Shown in pieces: positions 53,039 to 61,962 of a DNA stretch of 64,000 bases. Position 1 is the first letter of the stretch; each line of letters opens with the position of its first letter. Made by a program: the position numbers and the translations under genes. Source of the stretch: CAINVV01 sp963663005 (lineage in GTDB: Bacteria; Bacteroidota; Bacteroidia; Bacteroidales; Prolixibacteraceae); the NCBI GenBank assembly GCA_963663005.2, contig CAXXHH010000015.1:682001-746000 (forward strand), written 5' to 3'. Below the pieces are notes generated by a model, which did no database searches, was not told the origin of the DNA, and saw only the letters and a program-made list of their open reading frames with translations.

Positions 53039-53869
53039 ATGAAAAACTTATTCATAAAATCGCTTCTGATTCTGGCCATAGCCACTACAACTTCCTGTTC
53101 CTTTTCCCAAAGCAAACCTGTTCCTGAGGGACCTCAGGTTCTGATAAAAACAAGATTTGGCAACATGAAGGTGGTGCTCTATAACGAAACTCCTTTACAC
53201 CGGGATAATTTCATGAAACTGACTAAAGAGGGTATTTTTGATAGCCTGCTTTTTCACCGGGTCATAAAAGGATTTATGGTACAGGGAGGGGATCCTAAAT
53301 CCAAACATGCTTCCGGCGACCAAATGCTTGGTGATGGTGATCTGAATTATACAATCCCGGCTGAGTTCCGCCCGGGAATCATTCATAAAAAGGGCGTTAT
53401 AGCCGCTGCCAGAAACGGGGATGAGGAAAATCCGGAACAGCGCTCTTCTGCCACACAATTTTATCTGGCGCAGGGCAAAGTCTATAAATTGGATGATATC
53501 CCGTCTGTCGAATTAAAACTTAGCAGCAGAGCAATTGAAGCACTTTTTCTAAAGTTGAAAGCCGATAAGATTGACACGCTGATGCTTTTTCAAATGGCCA
53601 GAAATCAGGAGGGCTACGACAAGCTGTTGGCAAAACTCAGGCATAAAGCCACGGTACAGGTTGAACAGAATCCGCCCAGATTGACAAAACAACAAATTGA
53701 AACCTATACAACTTTAGGAGGAATTCCTCATCTCGACGGCGCGTATACTGTTTTTGGTGAAGTTTTCGAGGGTCTGGCAGTAATAGATTCAATTGCTGCA
53801 CAGCCAACAGGCGTCGCAGACCGCCCCCTGGAGAACCTCCGCATGAAAATTGAAGTAATTAAGGAGTAA
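53039..53869 (+). CDS. Exported cyclophilin-type peptidyl-prolyl isomerase
   Basis: 276 residues. The signal sequence ends in a lipobox-like TTSC (Cys about 20), suggesting a lipoprotein. Cyclophilin motifs FGNMKVVLYNETPLHRDNF, LLFHRVIKGFMVQGGDP, SSATQFYLAQG and GAYTVFGEVFEGLAVIDSIA are present. An insertion of about 80 residues (about 155-235) between QFYLAQG and GGIPHLDGAYTVFG is larger than in standard cyclophilins. It should assist protein folding in the periplasm or at the outer membrane. Its 3' end overlaps aroA by 11 bp in convergent orientation. Confidence 0.93.
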   Translation: MKNLFIKSLLILAIATTTSCSFSQSKPVPEGPQVLIKTRFGNMKVVLYNETPLHRDNFMKLTKEGIFDSLLFHRVIKGFMVQGGDPKSKHASGDQMLGDGDLNYTIPAEFRPGIIHKKGVIAAARNGDEENPEQRSSATQFYLAQGKVYKLDDIPSVELKLSSRAIEALFLKLKADKIDTLMLFQMARNQEGYDKLLAKLRHKATVQVEQNPPRLTKQQIETYTTLGGIPHLDGAYTVFGEVFEGLAVIDSIAAQPTGVADRPLENLRMKIEVIKE

Positions 53870-55103
53870 CTGTTTCCACTTCAAAACCGACTTTACGAAG
53901 ATCTTCGTAAAATGTGGGGTACGATTTCGTAACAACCATGGGATCATCAATCCGAACTGTGCCTTTAAACATCGCAACAGGGGCAAATGCCATCGCCATC
54001 CGGTGATCATGGTAAGTTGCTATGATTGGTTCTTCTTCGGCGGGCAAATCGGAAATTTCGCCATCCCACGACAATTCGCCATCGGACGGCTCAACCAGAA
54101 CGGCACCCAGCTTCGCACACTCAGCAAGCAAAGCTGCAATACGGTCAGTTTCCTTAATTTTTAAGGTTTTTAGTCCGGTGAAATGAAATGGAAGTCTTTT
54201 CCCGATTGCCAAAACAACGAATGTCTGGGCAATATCCGGATTCTCAATGAAATCGAGGTATAACCGGGACAAATGCACCTCTTTGTCTTTCGTTAATCTC
54301 ACCGAATCACCCTCCTGCCTTGATCTGATTCCGAAATATTTTTCAAACCACCCGGATTGTACTGCATCTCCCTGCGTACTATTCAGATACAGACCTATTA
54401 GATAAATATCACACCGATCAGATAGTGCGGCCATTGCATACCAGTAGGAAGCGCCGGACCAATCGGCCTCAACAGAATAAGGTACAGGCTTGTAAGACTG
54501 GGCCTCGATACGAATTTCATTTCCGTTCCAATGGTGCCTGATGCCAAATTTCTTCATCAGGGAGAGGGTCATCGCGATGTAAGAGCTGGAGGTGACTTTG
54601 TTTTTGAGCCTCAACGTCAATCCACCCTGTACTGTAGGAGCTATCATTAGCAGGGCTGAAATATACTGACTACTTACACTTCCGTCCAGTTCGATCACAT
54701 CACCCTTGAGTGCAGTCCCGGTTATTTTCAATGGAGGGAATCCTTCATTTCCGGTGTATTCAATCTGCGCACCCATTTTCCTCAAGGCATCAACGAGTAT
54801 CGAGATAGGGCGTTGCTGCATCCTCTCCGAGCCTGTTATGTGCCATTCTCCTACAATTTTGGAAAGATAGGCCGTCAGAAATCGCATCGCTGTCCCGGCA
54901 TGACCAATATCAAAATGGTTGGTGTTCGACTGAAGCACCTCATTCATTACCCTGGAGTCGTCGCAATCGGATAAATTTTTGACAGGATACGGGGAATAGC
55001 TCAATGCATTAATAATCAGCATCCTGTTACTTATACTCTTGGATGTTGGTAATGCAATTTCTCCCGATAGGTTTAAATCGGATTTGGTCAAAAGCGTGTA
55101 CAT
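53859..55103 (-). CDS. aroA: 3-phosphoshikimate 1-carboxyvinyltransferase (EPSP synthase)
   Basis: 414 residues. LPTSKSISNRMLIINALSY is the shikimate-phosphate-binding stretch, GHAGTAMRFLTAYL the conserved GTxxR loop region, ADWSGASYWYAMAAL the substrate loop, and DHRMAMAFAP the catalytic C-terminal motif. It transfers the enolpyruvyl group of PEP to shikimate-3-phosphate in aromatic amino acid synthesis. Four bp after aroB on the same strand, so co-transcribed. The stop lies inside the opposite-strand isomerase gene end. Confidence 0.96.
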   Translation of the reverse strand: MYTLLTKSDLNLSGEIALPTSKSISNRMLIINALSYSPYPVKNLSDCDDSRVMNEVLQSNTNHFDIGHAGTAMRFLTAYLSKIVGEWHITGSERMQQRPISILVDALRKMGAQIEYTGNEGFPPLKITGTALKGDVIELDGSVSSQYISALLMIAPTVQGGLTLRLKNKVTSSSYIAMTLSLMKKFGIRHHWNGNEIRIEAQSYKPVPYSVEADWSGASYWYAMAALSDRCDIYLIGLYLNSTQGDAVQSGWFEKYFGIRSRQEGDSVRLTKDKEVHLSRLYLDFIENPDIAQTFVVLAIGKRLPFHFTGLKTLKIKETDRIAALLAECAKLGAVLVEPSDGELSWDGEISDLPAEEEPIIATYHDHRMAMAFAPVAMFKGTVRIDDPMVVTKSYPTFYEDLRKVGFEVETVTP

Positions 55104-55107
55104 TAGT

Positions 55108-56172
55108 TCAATCTTTGTTTAACTCTCTGAAATAATCTAAAGCGTCAAAAATCTGTTCTTTAGAGCAGTTTTGGTTAATCTCCACCTCGCCTACCGATGT
55201 GAGCAACGTGAAATTTATCCTCTTTCCCTCATTTTTCTTGTCGTGTCCCATCAATTCGTACAGTGTTTCGTACTCATCCTTCTCAATGTGGAAGTTTCCA
55301 TAAATAGACAGGATCCACGCAGAAAGATTGCGCATGACATCATCAGCGAAGCCACACTTCAGATGGGAAAGAAAAAGCTCTACCACCATCCCAAAAGCAA
55401 CTGCATGCCCGTGCAACAAAAGGCTTTGGTGTTTAAGTGACAGACTCTCAAATGCGTGGGCAATCGTATGACCAAAGTTCAAAGCCTTGCGGATATTTTT
55501 TTCGTTTGGATCTTTTTCGACAAAATATTCTTTTATCATGACAGATCTTGCAATCATACCCTGAAGTACCGAATAATCGGGATATTTCAGATCAAACTTC
55601 TGGAGTTCAGCAAGATGATCCTGCGAATGTATCAGTCCGTGTTTGATCATCTCGGCAAAGCCGGAAATGAAATTGGCATGATCCATCGTCACAAGAAAGC
55701 GGGTATCGATGAAAACCTGAAGCGGCTGATTGATGACGCCGATCTCATTTTTCAGTCCGTTGAAATTAAAGCCGGTTTTGCCACCCACAGAAGCATCGAC
55801 CTGTGAAAGCAGCGTGGTTGGGATATTGACGAACTCAACGCCACGCTTGAAGGTAGAGGCAGCAAAACTCCCCAAATCGGTGACCATTCCTCCACCCAGA
55901 TTCACTACCAAAGATTTGCGATCGGCTCCGTTTTGACTCAAAAAAAGCCAGATCTTCTCCACAGAAGAAAGCGATTTATGATCTTCCCCGGCAGGGATTA
56001 CAACCTTTTTAAATTTTTCAATACATAGAATATCGCAGAGGAGCGGCAAACAAAAACGTTCGCTGTTCTGATCCATTACCAGGAACAGTTTATCTGTGGG
56101 AAAAGTGGCAATCAAGGAATTAAGCGCACTTTCAAGCTGTTCTGTAACCACCACTGTATTATTTATAGCCAT
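55108..56172 (-). CDS. aroB: 3-dehydroquinate synthase
   Basis: 354 residues. NLGGGMVTDLGSFAASTFKRG and NIPTTLLSQVDASVGGKTGFN are the NAD- and substrate-binding motifs; LNFGHTIAHAFESL carries zinc-binding histidines, as do GEMIKHG and LHGHAVAFGM. It converts DAHP to 3-dehydroquinate, the second shikimate step. It is transcribed with aroA immediately downstream. Confidence 0.96.
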   Translation of the reverse strand: MAINNTVVVTEQLESALNSLIATFPTDKLFLVMDQNSERFCLPLLCDILCIEKFKKVVIPAGEDHKSLSSVEKIWLFLSQNGADRKSLVVNLGGGMVTDLGSFAASTFKRGVEFVNIPTTLLSQVDASVGGKTGFNFNGLKNEIGVINQPLQVFIDTRFLVTMDHANFISGFAEMIKHGLIHSQDHLAELQKFDLKYPDYSVLQGMIARSVMIKEYFVEKDPNEKNIRKALNFGHTIAHAFESLSLKHQSLLLHGHAVAFGMVVELFLSHLKCGFADDVMRNLSAWILSIYGNFHIEKDEYETLYELMGHDKKNEGKRINFTLLTSVGEVEINQNCSKEQIFDALDYFRELNKD

Positions 56173-56253
56173 CCACTTAGAAATGAATAATTAATATGCA
56201 AAGGTAAAAGAAAATCAATTTGCAGCAGGGCACTGAAAAACGGATGACACTTG

Positions 56254-57441
56254 CTAACTCTGTAATGCCTTGACCCTTGATACCAAAAGAGTAATACCTA
56301 AGCCAAAAATCCCAATAACGGCGAAGGAATATCTTAGATTAAGCGCCTCAGAAATGTATCCGATTAAAGGAGGCCCCATCAGGAAGCCAAGAAAGCTAAC
56401 GCTGGATACCGTTGCCAAAGCGATTCCGGGAGGAACTTTTGAATGTCTTCCAGCGGCGCTATAAACACTCGGAACCATACTCGAGACTCCTAATCCAACG
56501 AGCATGAAAGCTAAGGTGCAAGGCACGAGATAAGGGAAAAGGACTGCCGTGAATAATCCTGTGGAAATCATGACACCGCAAATTTGCATTAGTCTTTTCC
56601 TGCCGATTTTGCTGACAAGTCTATCCGCGACAAACCGGCCAGACGCCATCATGATCATGAAGGAGGTATATCCCAGAACCACTAACGAAGCTGGCGCATG
56701 CACCACATCTTTGAAGTAAATACCACTCCAGTCGAACATCGCTCCCTCACTGGCCATGCTACAAAAACCAATGATTCCGAGCTGAAGCAGGGCGCTGTCC
56801 GGACGACTGAAAAACTTGCGTTTGGGTTCATCCGGATTAACCCGATGCTTACTGCGCACCAAAAAAGGATAATTGATTCGGACTATGGTCCAGACAATAA
56901 GGATGATCGTGACAAAATGCCAATACGGTGGAATGCGAAGGTTAATCATGCCGATTCCGATCAGCGCTCCGATAAACCCGGCAAGACTCCATCCACCATG
57001 AAAAGAGGACATGATATGTCTGCGATACAATTTTTCGGCGGCTACACCCTGCGTATTGATGGAGATATTGCACATATTGCCAAAGAGACCGAAGAGAAAA
57101 AGTACCAATGCCAATTGCCAACCCGATTTTACCAATCCTAAAAAGCTTAAGACAATCGTGTAGGCAGGAAGCGCATACCGCAAAACATTGTGACTGCCAA
57201 ATCGGGTGACCAGCTTACCGGAAAAAGGCATCATCATGAATTGGCCGACCGGCAATGCAAATAAAATACTTCCAAACATGGCGTCATTCAATAGCAATGC
57301 CGTCTTAATGTCAGGTATGCGGCTTGCCCAGGATGAGAAACAGAGGCCCATGCTAAAATAAACCAGCGCTACCGCAATGCGAATACGATTTTTATTTACA
57401 ACAGGTTCTGTATGAAGAGTATCCGGCAAAGAGTCATTCAT
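56254..57441 (-). CDS. MFS transporter (YbjJ-like)
   Basis: 395 residues with about 12 hydrophobic segments. SSWASRIPDIKTALLLNDAMF near the first helix and GKLVTRFGSHNVLR in loop 2-3 are typical of the MFS branch that includes YbjJ and fucose-permease-like proteins; RLVSKIGRKRLMQICG is the matching loop 8-9. Substrate unknown; a sugar or small organic molecule is plausible. It stands 81 bp upstream of aroB on the same strand, but no functional link is evident. Confidence 0.88.
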   Translation of the reverse strand: MNDSLPDTLHTEPVVNKNRIRIAVALVYFSMGLCFSSWASRIPDIKTALLLNDAMFGSILFALPVGQFMMMPFSGKLVTRFGSHNVLRYALPAYTIVLSFLGLVKSGWQLALVLFLFGLFGNMCNISINTQGVAAEKLYRRHIMSSFHGGWSLAGFIGALIGIGMINLRIPPYWHFVTIILIVWTIVRINYPFLVRSKHRVNPDEPKRKFFSRPDSALLQLGIIGFCSMASEGAMFDWSGIYFKDVVHAPASLVVLGYTSFMIMMASGRFVADRLVSKIGRKRLMQICGVMISTGLFTAVLFPYLVPCTLAFMLVGLGVSSMVPSVYSAAGRHSKVPPGIALATVSSVSFLGFLMGPPLIGYISEALNLRYSFAVIGIFGLGITLLVSRVKALQS

Positions 57442-57586
57442 TATTCAACACATTAAAACGGAAGAGCCCGTCAAACAATCTATAAGATCGACTCTTCTCT
57501 AATCACGAGACAAAAGTATTTAATTAATCCTTGCCGGAGGATAATTGCAAAAAAGTAACAATTGATTAACGCAACTCCCCAAAAAT

Positions 57587-58174
57587 TTAAAGATCGTCTA
57601 TGCCCTTTCCGGCAAGAATATGCTGCAGATATTTTTCCACTCTGGACTCCCTGGTTTGGGACTGTTTGGCTTGTGAAAAATAAAAATTGTAGGCTCTTTG
57701 ACGACCAGGAGTCAGGGCATCAAAAGCCGTTTTGAGGGCGGGAATTTCATCTAATTTTTTTTGAAATTCATCAGGAAACTGAAGCTCAACATTCTTTTCC
57801 CTGAGTCCCGGCACTTTTAACCCTGCCTTTTCTACTTCAATTGCTTCGAAAATATAGGCTTTGACAATCGATTCGATCGCTGCAATTTGCTGAACATTGG
57901 TGAAGCGAATCTGGCGCTGTGCCTGCACATTCTCTGTTTGCCGAATCAAAATCCCCTTCGTATCCTTTAGCAAAGCCCCCTTAAAAAACAAGATCGCGCA
58001 ATATTCTTTAAACCCATGAATCAGAACGATATTATTCTTCTCATGCGTGTAACAGGGCTGTCCCCATTTCACCTCCTCGTTCAGCTGACAGTCAAGAATG
58101 ATCGTCCTCAATTTTTCCAATTCTTCCTGCCACTTTGGGACTTTCCTTATAAATTCATCGACCTTTGGATTCAT
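57587..58174 (-). CDS. YdeI/OmpD-associated-type protein with DUF1801-like domain
   Basis: 195 residues. The N-terminal about 115 residues form a DUF1801/iron-chaperone-like fold (EVKWGQPCYTHEKNNIVLIH, CAILFFKGALLKD). The C-terminal part has ALTPGRQRAYNFYFSQAKQS and a basic RESRVEKY tail, the bacteriocin-protection YdeI/OmpD-associated signature. Function is poorly known; some members influence sensitivity to antimicrobial peptides. A monocistronic gene in this window. Confidence 0.85.
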   Translation of the reverse strand: MNPKVDEFIRKVPKWQEELEKLRTIILDCQLNEEVKWGQPCYTHEKNNIVLIHGFKEYCAILFFKGALLKDTKGILIRQTENVQAQRQIRFTNVQQIAAIESIVKAYIFEAIEVEKAGLKVPGLREKNVELQFPDEFQKKLDEIPALKTAFDALTPGRQRAYNFYFSQAKQSQTRESRVEKYLQHILAGKGIDDL

Positions 58175-58490
58175 ACTATTTCTTTCTTAATATGATGTAA
58201 CTATGTAATAGATAGACTAAATATCGGCTTATACGTGTCTTCTCAACATTGGGTTACTATGCGTTCAAGCAACCGTCCGACATCGAATGTTGCGAATTCC
58301 GAAGCTTCCGGTTAAACCCTGATTTTAAGACAGGCGGTAATTACGGGGGCAAACATGGCAGAAATCGCGGTCTACTTCAACAACTTCAATCTCGACAAAA
58401 AATAGATATTTGTTGAAAAAAAGTACATTTTTATTGTATATCAATAAATTTTTATTATTCTTGTGGAATAATTTCTTAAAATCGAAGATC
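58175..58490. other. Intergenic region without a recognised gene
   Basis: 316 bp between divergent genes. The right half is strongly AT-rich (58385-58490) and probably holds the promoter of the DUF2975/XRE pair; TATATCAATAAATTT-like strings are present but no clean TAnnTTTG with a -33 partner was found. No RNA gene or terminator seen. Confidence 0.4.
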
Positions 58491-59033
58491 ATGGAAATCA
58501 AAATTAGCACGAATCAGATGCTCAAAATATTGTATGTCGTTTCCTGGATACTCTTTGTCGGCGTGAGTGTTGAAGCAGGCAGTTTCATATTCAATATCAT
58601 TTTTACAATGGCGGTAAATCCAATTAATGCAAACCATTTTGGCTTAGCGGGTCTTTATGAATACGATCATGGATATTTTGTTGTAATACTATCACTGATG
58701 AGCATTGCGGCGATGTTGAGAGCCACGATGTTTTATTCGATCGTGAAAATTTTGCACGACAAGAAACTGGATATGTCTCAACCCTTCAATAATGAGGTGA
58801 AACGTTTTATACTTAATGTTTCTTATTTGGCATTAGGTATTGGATTGTTTTCCAATTGGGGGGTGAACTATACCGCATGGCTGGTGGATAAGGGGGTGAA
58901 AATGCCTGATATTACAAGCTTACGGCTGGGAGGAGCGGATGTGTGGCTCTTTATGGGTATTACGCTTTTGGTAATTGCTCAAATTTTTAAGCGGGGAATA
59001 GAAATTCAGGAAGAAAACGATTTAACCATTTAA
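58491..59033 (+). CDS. DUF2975 membrane protein
   Basis: 180 residues from the ATG at 58491 (MEIKISTNQMLKILYVVSW); the longer frame from 58410 lies in AT-rich leader. Four membrane helices are visible, with the sequence FVVILSLMSIAAMLRATMFYSIVKIL in two parts as the family block. DUF2975 proteins are almost always followed by a small XRE-type regulator, as here three bp downstream. The role is unknown; a membrane sensor or immunity-like partner of the regulator has been suggested by context. Confidence 0.85.
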   Translation: MEIKISTNQMLKILYVVSWILFVGVSVEAGSFIFNIIFTMAVNPINANHFGLAGLYEYDHGYFVVILSLMSIAAMLRATMFYSIVKILHDKKLDMSQPFNNEVKRFILNVSYLALGIGLFSNWGVNYTAWLVDKGVKMPDITSLRLGGADVWLFMGITLLVIAQIFKRGIEIQEENDLTI

Positions 59034-59036
59034 GCT

Positions 59037-59261
59037 ATGCCGATCATTGTAAATTTGGATGTAATGATGGCAAGGCGGAAAATGTCGTTAAATGAACTTT
59101 CAGAAAAAGTGGATTTGACACTTTCCAATCTTTCCATATTGAAAACCGGGAAAGCAAAGGCAATTCGTTTCACGACGCTGGATGCCATTTGTAAAGCGCT
59201 TGACTGTCAGCCAGGCGATATTCTGGAATATATTGATGAAAAGAATTCAACGAACCGCTGA
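59037..59261 (+). CDS. Small XRE/Cro-type helix-turn-helix regulator (YozG-like)
   Basis: 74 residues. LDVMMARRKMSLNELSEKVD and LTLSNLSILKTGKAKAIRFT form the helix-turn-helix; LDAICKALDCQPGDILEYI is the typical end of this short family. It starts three bp after the DUF2975 stop, so both form an operon and are probably co-translated. It likely binds its own promoter. Confidence 0.92.
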   Translation: MPIIVNLDVMMARRKMSLNELSEKVDLTLSNLSILKTGKAKAIRFTTLDAICKALDCQPGDILEYIDEKNSTNR

Positions 59262-59353
59262 CATCAGGCCTGTTATGCCTGAAAAGGCTTTGCACCTTCG
59301 GTGGATCAACGTCAGCGTGCCCGGATAAGTTTCCCCAGAAAGGAGGTCACCGA

Positions 59354-60244
59354 TTATTCAGCGGCAATTTTTACCGATGTCATCGAAAGTGATCCGGCAA
59401 CCGGCTTGTCATTGAATAGACTCACGGTTTCATGTTCATTTTTAAGGGCGAGAATGTACAGCAATGGGAGGAAATGTTCTGGAGTTGGTATAGCCAGATC
59501 GAACGCTCTCCCTTCTGATTTGTAGTCGATTAATTTCTGATGATCGCCGTTCAAAATGTATTTCTTCATTTTTTCATTTGCCTCAATAGCCCAGTCAAAA
59601 CCAAATCCGGCTTCATTCATTTTGTCCCAAGCTACCCTGCCCAGATTGTGAACCAGGTTTCCGCTTCCGATTATTAATACTCCCTTCTTGCGCAAGGAGG
59701 CCAGCTCTTTGGCCAGATCATAATGATACCGTGGAGTCTGGTAATAATCCAGGCTCATCTGAATAATAGGAACATCTGCCTTGGGATAAAGGTGTTTAAC
59801 CACGCTCCAGCAACAATGGTCGAGACCCCATTTTTGATCGAGTCCAACCTCCGTTTTAGTCACCATTTTTTGAGTTTCACTGGCGAGCTCCGGACTTCCT
59901 GGTGCAGGATACTGGACATCGAATAATTGCTGTGGAAAACCTCCAAAATCATGAATTGTCATGGGCTTCTCCATAGCGGTAACAAAAGTACCGCGAGTTT
60001 CCCAATGAGCAGAAACGCACAAGATTGCTTTTGGCTTAGGCAATGTAGCTCCGACATGCCTGAAACCGGCAACAAACTCATTTTCTTCGATTGCGTTCAT
60101 TGGGGAGCCGTGCCCTAAAAACAGCACAGGCATCAGCTCTGTGCTGCTCAGGGATCCGGATAAACTATTTAGTGCATTACTTTTCATGATTGATCCTACT
60201 AAAGGTGTAATTGCTATACTTTGAATAAATTTCTTTCTGTTCAT
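59354..60244 (-). CDS. DODA-type (LigB-like) extradiol dioxygenase
   Basis: 296 residues from the ATG at 60244 (MNRKKFIQSIAIT). An N-terminal stretch of about 30 residues looks like a signal or leader. VLFLGHGSPMNAIEENEF supplies a metal-binding His, and VSAHWETRGTFVTAMEKPM, QKWGLDHCCWSVVKHLYP and IIGSGNLVHNLGRV contain the other catalytic residues of 4,5-DOPA dioxygenase-like enzymes. Activity would be ring opening of catechol-type compounds; the true substrate is unknown. It lies 39 bp downstream of yceI. Confidence 0.9.
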   Translation of the reverse strand: MNRKKFIQSIAITPLVGSIMKSNALNSLSGSLSSTELMPVLFLGHGSPMNAIEENEFVAGFRHVGATLPKPKAILCVSAHWETRGTFVTAMEKPMTIHDFGGFPQQLFDVQYPAPGSPELASETQKMVTKTEVGLDQKWGLDHCCWSVVKHLYPKADVPIIQMSLDYYQTPRYHYDLAKELASLRKKGVLIIGSGNLVHNLGRVAWDKMNEAGFGFDWAIEANEKMKKYILNGDHQKLIDYKSEGRAFDLAIPTPEHFLPLLYILALKNEHETVSLFNDKPVAGSLSMTSVKIAAE

Positions 60245-60283
60245 CACTTGAAAAATCATTCCGCATAAATTGTACGGGATATT

Positions 60284-60826
60284 TCAGGATTGTTTCACCA
60301 GTTGTACTTCACAGCTGATCTTCACCTCTTCGCCGACCAAAACGCCACCTGCTTCGAGCGCTGCATTCCATGATAAATCCCAGTCTTTGCGGTTGATTTT
60401 ACCATTAATAGTGAATCCCGCCTTTTCATTTCCCCACGGATCTTTCATCACGCCGCCAAATTCGACGTCAAGCTTAATTTGTTTGGTGATACCTTTAATC
60501 GTAAGCTCTCCATACAATTCGTAGCTTCCGTCGTCATCCACTTTCTCATAGGTATTACCCGTAAAATGGATCTGTTTGTGATTCTCGACGTCGAAAAAAT
60601 CGGCGCTTTTTAGGTGCGCGTCCCGATCGGCAACGCCAGTATCCACCGAAGCCGGATTCATCCAGAAATCGATTTCGGAGGTCATGAAATCTCCGTTTGT
60701 TGTGTAAATACTTGCATCGAATTCTTTGAACACACCCTTGACGTTTGTGATCATAAGGTGCTTTACTTTGAATGCTATTTCACTGTGTACAGGGTCTATT
60801 CCCCATTTTGTTTTAACCGTTTCCAT
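60284..60826 (-). CDS. YceI-family lipid-binding-type protein
   Basis: 180 residues from the ATG at 60826 (METVKTKWGIDPVHSEIAFK). The lipocalin-like fold is shown by DPVHSEIAFKVKHLMITNVK, VGVADRDAHLKSADFFDVEN-type core and NRKDWDLSWNAALEAGGVLV. No signal peptide, so cytoplasmic. YceI proteins bind isoprenoid or amphipathic molecules. Its neighbours, an AraC regulator 89 bp upstream and a dioxygenase downstream on the same strand, suggest an inducible small operon. Confidence 0.93.
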   Translation of the reverse strand: METVKTKWGIDPVHSEIAFKVKHLMITNVKGVFKEFDASIYTTNGDFMTSEIDFWMNPASVDTGVADRDAHLKSADFFDVENHKQIHFTGNTYEKVDDDGSYELYGELTIKGITKQIKLDVEFGGVMKDPWGNEKAGFTINGKINRKDWDLSWNAALEAGGVLVGEEVKISCEVQLVKQS

Positions 60827-60915
60827 ACTCTTATTTTTTAATGAATTTGTATGGTACAAAGATGCAGCTCCCCGCACCCTCAACGGTAATACTTTTAGGA
60901 AATAGAATTGTAAAT

Positions 60916-61743
60916 TCAGGAAGAAATCGATTTCATCTCCTCGCGAAATTCGGTTGGGGTCTGCCCAGATTTTCGTTTAAATACGGTCGTGAAGTAGGCT
61001 TTCTCATTGTATCCCAGTTCATAACCAATTTCAGAAATCGTTTTATCGGTAGAGGTCAGGAGATTTTTTGCCTCTATCAATTTTCGGGTCTCGATGATTT
61101 CTGATACACTTTGCTGGAGAATATTCTGGCATATCAGGTTAAGGTTTCGCGAGGACATAAATAGCTTCTCCGCATAAAATTCCACTCCTTCCGGGCGGTG
61201 AAAATTTTCCTCCAATATTTTCAGGAAATTCTTGAAGGTGATATTTTGTGTTTTGGGATTGAACTGTTGGGGATCAATTCTCTTGCGTTGAGATTCAATC
61301 ATCGTGAAAAGAGCACTCAACAAATGCCTGATAACGGCATAATCAGGCGTTGCCTGAAGATTTTCTTCGTACATCATGTTGCACAACTGATCCATCCGGT
61401 TGAAACAAGCACCATTTTCAAATTCAAGTGTAGCATGATCATGGTAATAGGAATACAATTGAAATGTCGTTTCAGGAATAAATTCGGAACTGAAAAGGAT
61501 TAGCCACAAGTTCAACTGGCCATCTTTCACGGTAGGTTTGGCCCGATGCATTTTGCCTTTCGTTATAAAACTGATGTAAGGAGCCTTGAAAACAGAGGTC
61601 TTAAAATCAATAAAATGGTCCAGTTCACCGGAAATTCCAACCAGTAGTTCTTCGCAGTCATGAATATGCGGATCAGTAGGTTTTGCCGCAAGAATTTCCA
61701 TTTCTGCGATCGTAAATTTTTGTATGTCAAACAGTTGATCCAT
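60916..61743 (-). CDS. AraC-family transcriptional regulator
   Basis: 275 residues. The N-terminal part resembles a cupin-like effector domain (DPHIHDCEELLVGISGELDH, FITKGKMHRA). The C-terminal about 100 residues are the AraC DNA-binding domain: LFMSSRNLNLICQNILQQSV (first helix-turn-helix) and ISEIGYELGYNEKAYFTTVF then FKRKSGQTPTEFR (second). It is the first gene of a possible regulator-yceI-dioxygenase set and may activate it. Confidence 0.93.
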   Translation of the reverse strand: MDQLFDIQKFTIAEMEILAAKPTDPHIHDCEELLVGISGELDHFIDFKTSVFKAPYISFITKGKMHRAKPTVKDGQLNLWLILFSSEFIPETTFQLYSYYHDHATLEFENGACFNRMDQLCNMMYEENLQATPDYAVIRHLLSALFTMIESQRKRIDPQQFNPKTQNITFKNFLKILEENFHRPEGVEFYAEKLFMSSRNLNLICQNILQQSVSEIIETRKLIEAKNLLTSTDKTISEIGYELGYNEKAYFTTVFKRKSGQTPTEFREEMKSISS

Positions 61744-61914
61744 CTTAGATAACTTACCATGAAACAGCCAATCTAATCATGTTACCAGGTCTATTTGTTT
61801 GGCGGCGTTGTACGCTGATTTCCAGTTGGAACAACTGCCCGAATTATGATAACTGAATTCAAATCTGCTGCCTACAACAAAAATAGCACAATTTTCGAGG
61901 AGTTGCAGCAGAGA

Positions 61915-61950
61915 AAAAAAGAGGCTGCCCCGATGAGACAGCCTCTTTTA
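61915..61950 (-). terminator. Hairpin terminator after the M56/TonB gene
   Basis: AAAAAAGAGGCTG (61915-61927) pairs with CAGCCTCTTTTA (61939-61950) around an 11-nt loop. On the minus strand it begins 12 bp past the stop and ends in a T run. Confidence 0.88.
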
Positions 61951-61962
61951 GTGCTTCTATTT

